Shown: piece after piece, positions 28,491 through 39,693 of the stretch
Position numbering within the stretch: position 1 is the stretch's first letter
Layout: the number at the start of each line of letters is the position of its first letter
From: Paraburkholderia haematera
GTDB lineage: Bacteria; Pseudomonadota; Gammaproteobacteria; Burkholderiales; Burkholderiaceae
Assembly (NCBI RefSeq): GCF_905220975.1
Contig: NZ_CAJNBK010000011.1
Span: forward strand, 1-64,000
Reading direction: 5' to 3'
Length of the DNA stretch: 64,000 nucleotides
Program-made: the position numbers and the translations under genes
The notes under the pieces: generated by a model
Told to the model about the DNA's origin: nothing
What the model saw: the letters and a program-made list of their open reading frames with translations, nothing else
The model's database searches: none

Positions 28491-28496
28491 TAAAAT
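28491..28496 (+). promoter_or_regulatory. possible -10 element upstream of secA
   Basis: A taaaat hexamer lies 117 bp before the secA start in the 290-bp dciA-secA interval. No -35 with good spacing is visible (ctgaca at 28462 is 23 bp away), so this is tentative. Confidence 0.3.
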
Positions 28497-28612
28497 GCCC
28501 GATTCGAATTCACTCTTGGACTAAGCCGCCGAGGCCCTTCCGACCCCGGAGCGCACGTGCACGAGAACCGCACGCGCGAACCAGCCGAAGCCGCGACGCA
28601 GACACCGATCCG

Positions 28613-31423
<2,811 letters not shown>

Positions 31424-31429
31424 TGACGA

Positions 31430-31456
31430 AAGCGGCGCGCTTTAAGCGCGCCGCTT
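31430..31456 (+). terminator. secA terminator
   Basis: A perfect 11-bp stem (aagcggcgcgc with gcgcgccgctt), loop tttaa, begins 6 bp after the secA stop. The T-tract is poor (cgcttt), so efficiency is uncertain. Confidence 0.7.
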
Positions 31457-31574
31457 CGCTTTACACAGTGCTTTGCTGGTGATTTCGCGGTGGTTCGGCA
31501 ACGCGCTCGAACCATCCGTTTCCGTTTCCATCGATGCCGGCGCCTGCCGGCATTTTCTTCGACAGGTCGCGACC

Positions 31575-32816
31575 ATGGCTGTCAATTTCCCCTCGATCGA
31601 TCCCGCTCAACTTCACCCTGTCGCCGGCGTCACGCTGGGCTGGGCGGAGGCGAATATCCGCAAACCGAACCGCAAGGACGTGCTGGTTATTTCCGTCGGC
31701 GTTGGCGCGACGGTAGGCGGCGTGTTCACGCAGAACCGCTTTTGCGCCGCACCCGTCACGGTGTGCCGTGAGAATCTGGAGCGCGTGCGTGCGGGCGGCA
31801 AGCCGATTCGCGCGCTCGTGATCAACACCGGTAATGCGAACGCGGGCACCGGCGAACCGGGCCTCGTTGCAGCTCGCGAAACCTGCGCGGAACTCGCGCG
31901 CCTCGCGGACATCGCGCCGGAGCAAGTTCTGCCGTTTTCAACGGGCGTGATTCTGGAACCGCTGCCGGTCGATCGTCTGAAGGCGGGTCTGCCGGCCGCG
32001 CTGGCGAACCGCAAGGAAGCGAACTGGTATGACGCCGCCCAGGCGATCATGACCACGGACACGCTGCCGAAAGCCGCCTCGCGCCAGGTGACGATCGACG
32101 GTCATACGGTCACGCTCACCGGCATCAGCAAGGGCGCCGGCATGATCAAGCCGAACATGGCGACCATGCTCGGTTTCCTCGCGTTCGACGCCGCCGTCGC
32201 ACAGCCCGTGCTCGACGCGCTGGTCAAGCACGTGGCGGACCGTTCGTTCAACTGCATCACGATCGATGGCGATACGTCGACCAACGATTCTTTCATCCTG
32301 ATCGCGTCGGGCAAATCGAGCCTGCCGGCGATCACGTCCACCGATTCGCCCGCTTACACAGCGCTGCGCGACGCAGTGACCGAAGTCGCACAAAGCCTGG
32401 CGCAATTGATCGTGCGCGACGGCGAAGGCGCGACCAAATTCATGACCGTGCATGTCGAAGGCGGCTCGAGCGTCGGCGAATGCCGCCAGATCGCCTACGC
32501 GATCGGCCACTCGCCCCTCGTGAAGACGGCCTTCTATGCATCGGACCCGAATCTCGGCCGCATTCTCGCGGCCATTGGCTATGCCGGCGTGGACGATCTC
32601 GACGTCGGCAAGATCGACCTGTATCTGGACGACGTGCTGGTTGCCACTTCCGGCGGCCGCAATCCGGCCTATCGTGAGGAAGACGGCCAGCGCGTCATGA
32701 AAAAGAGCGAGATCGGCATTCGTGTCGTGCTCGGCCGCGGCAATGCGCAAGCCACGATCTGGACTTGCGATCTGTCGCACGACTACGTGAGCATCAACGC
32801 CGACTATCGTTCGTAA
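31575..32816 (+). CDS. argJ: bifunctional ornithine acetyltransferase / N-acetylglutamate synthase
   Basis: 413-residue self-cleaving enzyme of cyclic arginine biosynthesis that moves acetyl from N-acetylornithine to glutamate. The autoproteolysis site is KPNMATML, with cleavage expected between Ala196 and Thr197, Thr197 becoming the nucleophile of the beta chain. The ISKGAGMIKPN and DGDTSTNDSF motifs are also present. The ATG at 31575 (MAVNFPSIDP) was chosen over an upstream frame start lacking conservation. Whether glutamate can also be acetylated from acetyl-CoA (bifunctional) is not shown by sequence. Confidence 0.94.
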   Translation: MAVNFPSIDPAQLHPVAGVTLGWAEANIRKPNRKDVLVISVGVGATVGGVFTQNRFCAAPVTVCRENLERVRAGGKPIRALVINTGNANAGTGEPGLVAARETCAELARLADIAPEQVLPFSTGVILEPLPVDRLKAGLPAALANRKEANWYDAAQAIMTTDTLPKAASRQVTIDGHTVTLTGISKGAGMIKPNMATMLGFLAFDAAVAQPVLDALVKHVADRSFNCITIDGDTSTNDSFILIASGKSSLPAITSTDSPAYTALRDAVTEVAQSLAQLIVRDGEGATKFMTVHVEGGSSVGECRQIAYAIGHSPLVKTAFYASDPNLGRILAAIGYAGVDDLDVGKIDLYLDDVLVATSGGRNPAYREEDGQRVMKKSEIGIRVVLGRGNAQATIWTCDLSHDYVSINADYRS

Positions 32817-32858
32817 CCAGGTTCATTACGCGGCGCTTTGGCCGCTTATTTCACCGCC

Positions 32859-33728
32859 ATGGATAAACTCGAACAGTTTTTGACCCGGGCCGAAGCCGTC
32901 CTCGTCCGCCTCGAAGCAATGCTTCCGCCCGCCGAACCGGTGATCGACTGGTCGGCGGCGGTTGCCTTTCGCTGGCGCAAGCGGCAGGGGCGCGGCTATC
33001 TGCAGCCAGTGCACGCCATTTCGTCGATCACGCTCGACGACCTGCAAAACATCGATCGCCAGAAAGGGTTGATCGAGCAGAACACGCGCCAGTTCGTGCA
33101 TAAGCAGCCGGCCAACAACGTGTTGCTGACGGGCGCGCGCGGCACGGGCAAGTCGTCGCTGATCAAGGCTTGCCTGAACGCCTATGCGAAAGACGGCCTG
33201 CGTCTGATCGAAGTGGACAAAGACGATTTGCACGATCTGGGCGACATCGTCGATCTGATCGCGCAACGGCCGGAGCGCTTTGTGGTGTTCTGCGACGACC
33301 TCTCGTTCGAAGACGGCGAGTCGGGCTATAAGGCGCTGAAGGTCGCGCTGGATGGCTCGATCGCGGCGCAGTCAGACAACGTGTTGATTTACGCAACGTC
33401 GAATCGTCGCCATCTGTTGCCCGAATACATGAGCGACAACGAGACGTACAAGCACACTTCCGACGGCGAGATTCATCCGGGCGAACTGGTCGAAGAAAAG
33501 ATCTCACTGTCCGAGCGCTTCGGGCTATGGGTCAGCTTCTACCCGTTCAAGCAGGACGACTACCTGTCGATCATCGGCCACTGGCTGCGCTATTTCGGCT
33601 GCGACGACGCGGAAGTCGAAGCGGCGCGTGGTGATGCGCTGGTGTGGGCGTTGGAGCGCGGTTCGCGTTCGGGACGCGTCGCGTGGCAATTCGCTCGCGA
33701 CTGGTCTGGCCGGAAGGCCCCGGCATGA
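32859..33728 (+). CDS. DUF815-family P-loop ATPase
   Basis: 289-residue AAA-type ATPase of the DUF815 family. Walker A GARGTGKSS near residue 91, Walker B VVFCDDLSFED near 145, and a sensor-like IYATSNRRHLLPE. Family function is unknown. The ATG at 32859 (MDKLEQFL) is preferred to a TTG 21 bases upstream. Its stop overlaps the start of the Nudix gene by ATGA, so the two are translated together. The same pairing next to argJ and yacG is common in betaproteobacteria, which suggests a conserved but undefined role. Confidence 0.85.
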   Translation: MDKLEQFLTRAEAVLVRLEAMLPPAEPVIDWSAAVAFRWRKRQGRGYLQPVHAISSITLDDLQNIDRQKGLIEQNTRQFVHKQPANNVLLTGARGTGKSSLIKACLNAYAKDGLRLIEVDKDDLHDLGDIVDLIAQRPERFVVFCDDLSFEDGESGYKALKVALDGSIAAQSDNVLIYATSNRRHLLPEYMSDNETYKHTSDGEIHPGELVEEKISLSERFGLWVSFYPFKQDDYLSIIGHWLRYFGCDDAEVEAARGDALVWALERGSRSGRVAWQFARDWSGRKAPA

Positions 33729-34147
33729 GCGACGCGCTGAAGAACACGGCTGGCCGCCCGGTGACCGAGGTGGCCGTCGGCGTGCTGATTCAACCGGACG
33801 GACACTATCTGCTGGCGCAGCGCCCGGCCGGCAAGCCCTACGAAGGGTACTGGGAGTTTCCGGGCGGCAAGCTGGAAGCGGGCGAGTCGGTCGAGGCCGC
33901 ACTAGCCCGTGAGTTGCACGAGGAACTGGGTATCGACGTCAAGTCGAGCCATCTTTGGCACACGCTCGAGCACGATTACCCACATGCCTATGTGCGGCTG
34001 TTCTTCTGCAAGGTGACGGAGTGGGCCGGCGAGCCGCATGGCCGCGAAGGCCAGGCATTTGTCTGGCAGACGCTGCCGGCGGATGTCTCGCCGTTGTTGC
34101 CGGCGACCATCCCCGTGCTGGAATGGCTCGCGGCTGAGAAAAATTAG
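33725..34147 (+). CDS. mutT: Nudix hydrolase, MutT-like
   Basis: 140-residue Nudix protein. The full box GX5EX7REUXEEXGU is present (Gly48 to Ile70, with REL and EELGI). MutT enzymes remove 8-oxo-dGTP by hydrolysis to the monophosphate and so prevent mutation. Length and N-terminal VAVGVLIQPDG with LLAQRPAGKPYEG match MutT rather than other Nudix groups, but substrate cannot be proven. It is coupled by ATGA overlap to the upstream ATPase and faces yacG convergently. Confidence 0.87.
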   Translation: MSDALKNTAGRPVTEVAVGVLIQPDGHYLLAQRPAGKPYEGYWEFPGGKLEAGESVEAALARELHEELGIDVKSSHLWHTLEHDYPHAYVRLFFCKVTEWAGEPHGREGQAFVWQTLPADVSPLLPATIPVLEWLAAEKN

Positions 34148-34239
34148 AAAAATGGTGCGCGGTTGCCGACGGTGCTGCGTGAGCAGCGTCGTCCCGCGCG
34201 ACTGCGGCGCACTGCTGCGTGCGTCTGCAGCCGCCGCAT

Positions 34240-34437
34240 TCAATGCGGGTTGTAATCCTCTCCAGGCGATTCATCCGACGGCGTTTCCTGATCAGTGCCG
34301 CCTATCTTGTACTTCTCAGCGGCCCAGGCGCCGAGGTCGATCTGCTTACAGCGATCGGAGCAGAACGGGCGGAAGCGGTTTTCAGGGGTCCAGCGGACAT
34401 CCTTGCCGCAAGTGGGGCATTTGACGACGGTAGGCAT
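34240..34437 (-). CDS. yacG: DNA gyrase inhibitor YacG
   Basis: 65-residue zinc protein. Four Cys ligands at 7, 10, 26 and 30 (CPTC then FCSDRC) with the family signature RPFCSDRCKQIDLGAWA. YacG is known to bind GyrB and inhibit gyrase in E. coli. The acidic C-terminal tail (DQETPSDESPGEDY) is typical. It is last of the yacG-zapD-coaE set, here on the minus strand after zapD. Confidence 0.92.
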   Translation of the reverse strand: MPTVVKCPTCGKDVRWTPENRFRPFCSDRCKQIDLGAWAAEKYKIGGTDQETPSDESPGEDYNPH

Positions 34438-34545
34438 ACGGTCAGGCAGGCGATCGGAAACGGAACAAGTAATGAATATAGGGGCATTTTTCGCCGCTTT
34501 AAAGGCGTTGCCCCGTGCTTCAGTTCTACGACTGTGAGGTGGCTC

Positions 34546-35301
34546 TTACAGGCTGCACAACGTAAGTTGGAACGGTACGTCGACATCCACCGCGCGCGGA
34601 CGCAGATCGCCGTCCTGCACCGTGAATCGCACCCAGAGCATGTACTTGTTAGCGCTGGCCTCTGGAATTACCCGCAATTCAGGCGCCACCCGTACCTGCA
34701 TCAACTGGTATGAACGGCCTGACAGCATTTGCTGATAGCTGCCCTGCATTGCCATGACCTTGGACGCCTGGCCCGATTCGCGCGCGAGGCGCAGCACGAT
34801 CGTTGCCGCATCGCGCAACGGCAATAGCGGTGTGACCCATTTGGCGATGTCCTGCCGGCGCTGATCGGGATGAATCTGCTGCCATGCGTAGTACGAAGGC
34901 AAATCGAACTTGCAGGTGCCGCCCGGGATGATCGCGCGGCTGCGGATACTGGCGAGCCACTCGTTGTCGGCCAGATGCTGGCCGGTCTTGCCCTGCATCT
35001 GTGAAAGCCCCGACAAGGTTTGCTCGATTTCTCCCAGCACCGCCTCCAGCGCGTTCTGCTCGATACCCGGATTGCCCCGGAACGGCGCCAGTGTTTGCCT
35101 TTGGCGCTCGAGCTCCTTCATCAGGTCGGACTTCAGATCCGCGCGACCCGCAACCTCAGAGATTTCGAACAACGTGGTCAGTGCGACGTGATGTTCCCTG
35201 GCGTCTTCCTGGGTCAGGAAGAACGTGAAGCGCTCGAACAGATCTTCGAGGCGCAATAGCGTCCGGATTCGCTCGTTGAAGGGATACTCGTAAAGGATCA
35301 A
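34546..35301 (-). CDS. zapD: cell division protein ZapD (YacF)
   Basis: 251-residue ZapD, which cross-links FtsZ protofilaments and stabilises the Z ring through the FtsZ C-terminal peptide. The N-terminal all-alpha domain (ILYEYPFNERIRTLLRLE start) and C-terminal beta-rich domain (from about residue 120) are recognisable and the length is normal. Its partner ftsZ lies at 24584. Confidence 0.92.
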   Translation of the reverse strand: MILYEYPFNERIRTLLRLEDLFERFTFFLTQEDAREHHVALTTLFEISEVAGRADLKSDLMKELERQRQTLAPFRGNPGIEQNALEAVLGEIEQTLSGLSQMQGKTGQHLADNEWLASIRSRAIIPGGTCKFDLPSYYAWQQIHPDQRRQDIAKWVTPLLPLRDAATIVLRLARESGQASKVMAMQGSYQQMLSGRSYQLMQVRVAPELRVIPEASANKYMLWVRFTVQDGDLRPRAVDVDVPFQLTLCSL

Positions 35302-35453
35302 GCGGGCTCGCCTCGGGCGTGGTCGGTGACGGGAATGCAGAACATTCTAATGCCGTGAGACTACCCTAGCAATCACGCACTTTTTCAGGGCACTTTTGCA
35401 ACTTTTTTCACGTGTTTCGAGCGGTTTTTGCGCGTGCTTCGGTCCGCGGATTC

Positions 35454-36056
35454 TCATGTGCCCGCTAGCGACAGATAGGCACGATGTTGCGCATCGACTT
35501 GCGCCGTGAGCGCTTCGAGCGGCGCGTTGTCGTTGTCGATGACGTCGTCGGCTGCGGCGAGGCGGGCTTCACGCGTCGCCTGACGGGCGATGATTGCCAG
35601 CACCTGTTCGCGGCTGAACCCGTTGCGACTCATCACGCGCGAAATTTGTGTCTCGACGCTGCAATCGACCGTCAGCACACGATTCACGCGCGTTTTCCAG
35701 CTACCCGACTCCACCAGCAGCGGTACCACGATGATGACGTACGGCCCGTGCGCCTCACGCTGCTCTCGCTCTGTCTCCGCACGAATCAGTGGATGCGTGA
35801 TGCTTTCGAGGCGTTTGCGCGCGCCGTCGTCGCTGAACACCAGCGTGCGCATGCGGACGCGGTCGAGCGAGCCGTCTGCCGCAACGAACGAATCACCGAA
35901 CTCCGCGGCGATCTGCGGCATCGCAATGCCATGCGGCGCTGTGATGCGGTGCGCAATCAGGTCCGTGTCGACAAGCGGCACACCGCGCGCGGCGAACAGG
36001 TCGGCCACGGTCGATTTGCCGCTGCCGATGCCACCGGTCAATCCCACAGCAAACAT
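35454..36056 (-). CDS. coaE: dephospho-CoA kinase
   Basis: 200-residue P-loop kinase for the last step of CoA synthesis, ATP-dependent phosphorylation of the dephospho-CoA ribose 3'-hydroxyl. Walker A GGIGSGKST (residues 8-16), DTDLIAH substrate motif, HPLIR and VPLLVESG. Length is standard. It starts 3 bp after pilD stops, so it is the fourth gene of a pilB-pilC-pilD-coaE unit. Confidence 0.95.
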   Translation of the reverse strand: MFAVGLTGGIGSGKSTVADLFAARGVPLVDTDLIAHRITAPHGIAMPQIAAEFGDSFVAADGSLDRVRMRTLVFSDDGARKRLESITHPLIRAETEREQREAHGPYVIIVVPLLVESGSWKTRVNRVLTVDCSVETQISRVMSRNGFSREQVLAIIARQATREARLAAADDVIDNDNAPLEALTAQVDAQHRAYLSLAGT

Positions 36057-36059
36057 GCT

Positions 36060-37001
36060 TCAGCCTCCCAACGCCAGATACAGCGGTGTGCCGAGAAATA
36101 GCGTAACAGCACCGCCCGCTGCGAGGAATGGCCCGAACGGCAGCGGCTCTTCGAAGCGCATGCGGCCGCGCCACGTCGCCAGGAGACCGACCACCGCGCC
36201 GGCGACCGCTGCGATCAGTACGATCTGCGGTAGTGCCGCCCAGCCGAGCCATGCGCCGAGCGCGGCCAGCAGTTTGAAATCGCCATAACCCATGCCTTCA
36301 ATGCCGCGTACCAGCCGGAACAGCCAATGTACGGCCCACAGCACCAGATAGCCGAAGATGGCGCCCAGCACGGCATCGTGGAGGCTCGCGAACATGCCGT
36401 TGAAGTTCACGATCAGGCCGGCCCACAGGAGCGGCAGCGTCATGGAGTCGGGCAGCAGATGGGTGTCGATGTCGATCGCGCTCATGGCGAGCAGTGCGGC
36501 GCATAGTCCGAAGGCGGCGAGGGCCATGCCGGTCGGCCCGTACAGCGCGAGCGCCCCTGCCGCAAAGGCGGCGCTGGCGATTTCGAGCAGCGGGTAGCGC
36601 ACGCTGATACGTGTCTTGCACGCGGAGCAGCGGCCGCGCAGGAGCAGATAGCTCAGCACCGGCAGGTTTTCCCACGCGCTCAGCACGTGGCCGCAGTGAG
36701 GGCAGGCGCTACGCGGCGCCCACAGGTTGTAGCGGGCGGGCAAGCCGTCGTTTTCAAGCGGTTGTTCGGTGGCCTCGCTGACCTCCTCACGCCACGCACG
36801 TTCCAGCATGATCGGCACGCGATGCACGACCACGTTCAGGAAGCTGCCGATCACCAGGCCGAAAACAACCGCGAATGCGATCTGCAGGCTGCCGGGCAAG
36901 CTGCCGAACGCGAGCCCAAGACCGGTTTCGACGTGGCCGGGCAGCAGACCCGACAGCAGGCTGGAGGAGGTATCTGACACGAGCGGAATGGTGGCCTGCA
37001 T
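36060..37001 (-). CDS. pilD: prepilin peptidase / N-methyltransferase
   Basis: 313-residue polytopic aspartyl protease that cleaves and N-methylates type IV pilin-like precursors. Zinc-type tetracysteine Cys100, Cys103, Cys125, Cys128 in the cytoplasmic domain; catalytic Asp in SAIDIDTHLLPD (177/179) and GYGDFK (241). About seven or eight membrane helices. It lies between pilC and coaE. No pilin gene is visible in the window. Confidence 0.93.
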   Translation of the reverse strand: MQATIPLVSDTSSSLLSGLLPGHVETGLGLAFGSLPGSLQIAFAVVFGLVIGSFLNVVVHRVPIMLERAWREEVSEATEQPLENDGLPARYNLWAPRSACPHCGHVLSAWENLPVLSYLLLRGRCSACKTRISVRYPLLEIASAAFAAGALALYGPTGMALAAFGLCAALLAMSAIDIDTHLLPDSMTLPLLWAGLIVNFNGMFASLHDAVLGAIFGYLVLWAVHWLFRLVRGIEGMGYGDFKLLAALGAWLGWAALPQIVLIAAVAGAVVGLLATWRGRMRFEEPLPFGPFLAAGGAVTLFLGTPLYLALGG

Positions 37002-37029
37002 AGTTAAAGGGTGAGATTCGGCTGCGATG

Positions 37030-38259
37030 CTACACCACGTTGCCGAGTTGAATAATGGGAAGATACATCGCGATCACCAGGCCGCCGACCAGCGTGCCCA
37101 GCACGATGATGACAAGCGGCTCGCACAAGCTCGAGAGCGTGCCGATCTTTTCGTCTACCTGACGATCGGCGAGCGACGCTATGTCGATCAGCATCGCGTC
37201 GAGCGCGCCGGACTCCTCGGCAACGGCAACCGGCTGGACGACCTCGGGTGGAAAACAGTGCGCGGCGCGCATTGCTGCGGCGAGCCGCTCGCCACGCCGC
37301 AGCCGGGTGGCAATCTCCACGGTGGCGCGGTCGAAGAAAGCGTTGCCAGTGGCGTGGGTCAGTGAATCGAACGCGTCCGCGAGCGGTGTGCCTGCCGACA
37401 GCAAGGTGCCGAGCGCGCGGCTCCAACGCGCCGCGCATAAGGTGCGCAGCAATGGACCGGCGACCGGCATTGTCAGCGATATACGCGCGAACCGGATGCG
37501 CGCTGCTTCGGAACGTCGTAGCAGAAATGTCACAGCCGAGCTCGCTGAGAAGGTCATTACAGCCAGAGGAATGCTCCATTGCGCGGCTCCGGCGGACAAA
37601 GCCAGTACGAACCGCGTCGGTGCGGGCAGCTTCGCCCCGAAGCCGTCGAAAATCTGTTTGAAAGTGGGGACAACCCAGATCAGCAATGCCGCGGTAATGG
37701 CAATCGCAAGCAACAGGATCGCGACTGGATAGGTCAGCGCTGCGCGCACCTTGGCACGCTGCGCAGCGGCGCGTTCGCGGTCGTCGGCGAGTCGGGCGAG
37801 GACCGTCGGCAATGCGCCGGCCGCTTCGCCAACCTCGACGAGCTGGCAGTACAGCGCATTGAATTGCGCAGGATGCCGCTGCAATGCCGCCGAAAAACGC
37901 AGGCCGCTGGTGATATCACGCGCCAGCACGCCGACGATTCGCGGCATGCCGGGTCGGCGCGAACTCTGCGCTTGAGCGAGAAGATCGAGCGCGGGTGCAA
38001 GCGGCAAGCCGGCGCGCAGCAGACTGGCAAGCTGGCGGGTGAATATCGTCACGTCGATGGTGCGGGTTTTGGGGCGTGGCGCCGGCCCGCGGGACGCCAG
38101 TTCGATGATGAACAGATTGTCGCGCTTGAGGATTGCTCGCGCGGCGCCGGGATCCGGCGCGATGAGCGCGCCTTTCTTAAGCACGCCGTCGACGTCGACG
38201 CCGCGCCATCTGAAGCGCAAATCGGTTGCTGCTGATTGAGGCGGTGTGGAGGGGTTCAT
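37030..38259 (-). CDS. pilC: type IV pilus inner-membrane platform protein
   Basis: 409-residue PilC/GspF family protein with two repeated GspF domains (about 70-190 and 270-390) and three membrane helices near 170-195, 215-245 and 375-400. Family motifs include FTRQLASLLRAGLPL and the second-copy SALGTLLSAGTPL-type stretch. It forms the inner-membrane core on which the assembly ATPase acts. ATGA overlap with pilB. Confidence 0.92.
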   Translation of the reverse strand: MNPSTPPQSAATDLRFRWRGVDVDGVLKKGALIAPDPGAARAILKRDNLFIIELASRGPAPRPKTRTIDVTIFTRQLASLLRAGLPLAPALDLLAQAQSSRRPGMPRIVGVLARDITSGLRFSAALQRHPAQFNALYCQLVEVGEAAGALPTVLARLADDRERAAAQRAKVRAALTYPVAILLLAIAITAALLIWVVPTFKQIFDGFGAKLPAPTRFVLALSAGAAQWSIPLAVMTFSASSAVTFLLRRSEAARIRFARISLTMPVAGPLLRTLCAARWSRALGTLLSAGTPLADAFDSLTHATGNAFFDRATVEIATRLRRGERLAAAMRAAHCFPPEVVQPVAVAEESGALDAMLIDIASLADRQVDEKIGTLSSLCEPLVIIVLGTLVGGLVIAMYLPIIQLGNVV

Positions 38260-39563
38260 GTGACCTCGGTTGCGGCAAGCGCTTCGGCAAGGCTCGTCGT
38301 GCCGTCGCGCACACGCGCCAAGGCCGCATCGCGCAAGGTGGCGACCTGTTCAGTTTGCGCGAGCCGGGCCAGTTCATGGGTGCCTGTGCGTGCCACGATC
38401 AACTCGCGCATCGCATCGGAGACGGGCATCACCTGGTGAACCCCGACGCGCCCGCGGTAGCCGATGCCGTGGCACGCTGCACATCCGGTGGCGCCGAATG
38501 GATGCCAGCCGCGGAGGTGAGCGTCGGCAAAGCCTGCTGCTCGCAGCGCTGCCGCCGATTGGGGCGCTGGTGCGCGGCATGCCACGCAGAGCCGCCGCAC
38601 CAGCCGTTGTGCCGTCACCATCCTTAGCGCGGCGGCGAGGTTGTACGGCTCCACGCCGATATCGATCAGGCGCGCGACGGCGGCAGGTGCGTCGTTCGTG
38701 TGTAAAGTCGAAAGGACGAGGTGGCCTGTTTGCGCGGCTTTAACGGCAACGTCGGCGGTCTCGTCGTCGCGGATTTCGCCAACCATGATCACATCGGGGT
38801 CCTGACGGAGAAATGCACGCAGCGCCACGGCGAAGGTCAGGCCGGCCTTTTCGCGCACACTCACCTGGTTGATCCCCGCCAATTGAATTTCCGCGGGATC
38901 TTCCACCGAGCACAGATTGCGCGCCTCGTCGTTGAGCATGTGAAGGAAGCAGTACAGCGATAGCGTCTTGCCGCTACCGGTGGGCCCGGTGACCAGCACC
39001 AGGCCGTGCGGCGCACGAATCGCGGCATTGACTGCAACACGCTGTTGTGGATCCAGGCCGAGCGAGTCGAGAGAAAGATCGGTGGGCAACGCGTCGAGCC
39101 TGCGCAAGACCAGCTTCTCGCCGAACAGGGTAGGCAGCGAGTTGACGCGATAGTCTTCGACACGGCCGGGCGACGTCGCAATTCGCAGCCGGCCGTCTTG
39201 CGGCACGCGCCGCTCGGCGATATCCATGCGCGCCAGCACCTTCACGCGCGTGATGAATGCGTCGCGCAGATGTGCGGGGGGCCGAGGAATTTCATGCAGT
39301 ACGCCGTCGATGCGCAAACGCACGCGCCAGCCATGCTCCTCCGGTTCGATGTGCAGGTCCGACGCATTGCGGCGGGTTGCCTCCAGCAACGTGTCGGTCA
39401 GCAGGCGTACGGCCGGGGTGTTGTCGGAATCGGTCAGACTCGAGTTGAGGTTGGCACTGACACTGGTGTCGGCCGTAAAGGCGTTGTGCCTCGGTTTGGG
39501 CGAGCTTTCGCCGTCGACGGCGACCGGCCGCAACGACGCCGCGCGTTGAAAAGAATCTTGCAT
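38256..39563 (-). CDS. pilB: type IV pilus assembly ATPase, short PilB/GspE form
   Basis: 435-residue secretion ATPase. Walker A GPTGSGKT (193-200), Asp box and Walker B VIMVGEIRDDET (258-269), His box STLHTNDAP, and a tetracysteine zinc site (Cys326, Cys329, Cys361, Cys364). The motor domains are complete, but the protein is about 130 residues shorter than canonical PilB and lacks the N-terminal MshEN/GspE-N domain; its first 50 residues look disordered. The start is the first ATG of the frame. It belongs to the pilB-pilC-pilD-coaE unit. Confidence 0.88.
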   Translation of the reverse strand: MQDSFQRAASLRPVAVDGESSPKPRHNAFTADTSVSANLNSSLTDSDNTPAVRLLTDTLLEATRRNASDLHIEPEEHGWRVRLRIDGVLHEIPRPPAHLRDAFITRVKVLARMDIAERRVPQDGRLRIATSPGRVEDYRVNSLPTLFGEKLVLRRLDALPTDLSLDSLGLDPQQRVAVNAAIRAPHGLVLVTGPTGSGKTLSLYCFLHMLNDEARNLCSVEDPAEIQLAGINQVSVREKAGLTFAVALRAFLRQDPDVIMVGEIRDDETADVAVKAAQTGHLVLSTLHTNDAPAAVARLIDIGVEPYNLAAALRMVTAQRLVRRLCVACRAPAPQSAAALRAAGFADAHLRGWHPFGATGCAACHGIGYRGRVGVHQVMPVSDAMRELIVARTGTHELARLAQTEQVATLRDAALARVRDGTTSLAEALAATEVT

Positions 39564-39693
39564 GAGAAACCGGTGATGAGCCGCCTGTAGAACACGACGG
39601 TTCCATCATCCGGTCAGTGCGCCGACACCGCCATTCAGCCAATCGGCTAATGGCGCGCGCTGCGCCCTTGTGCGATGCTTCGGCGTGCAGGGC

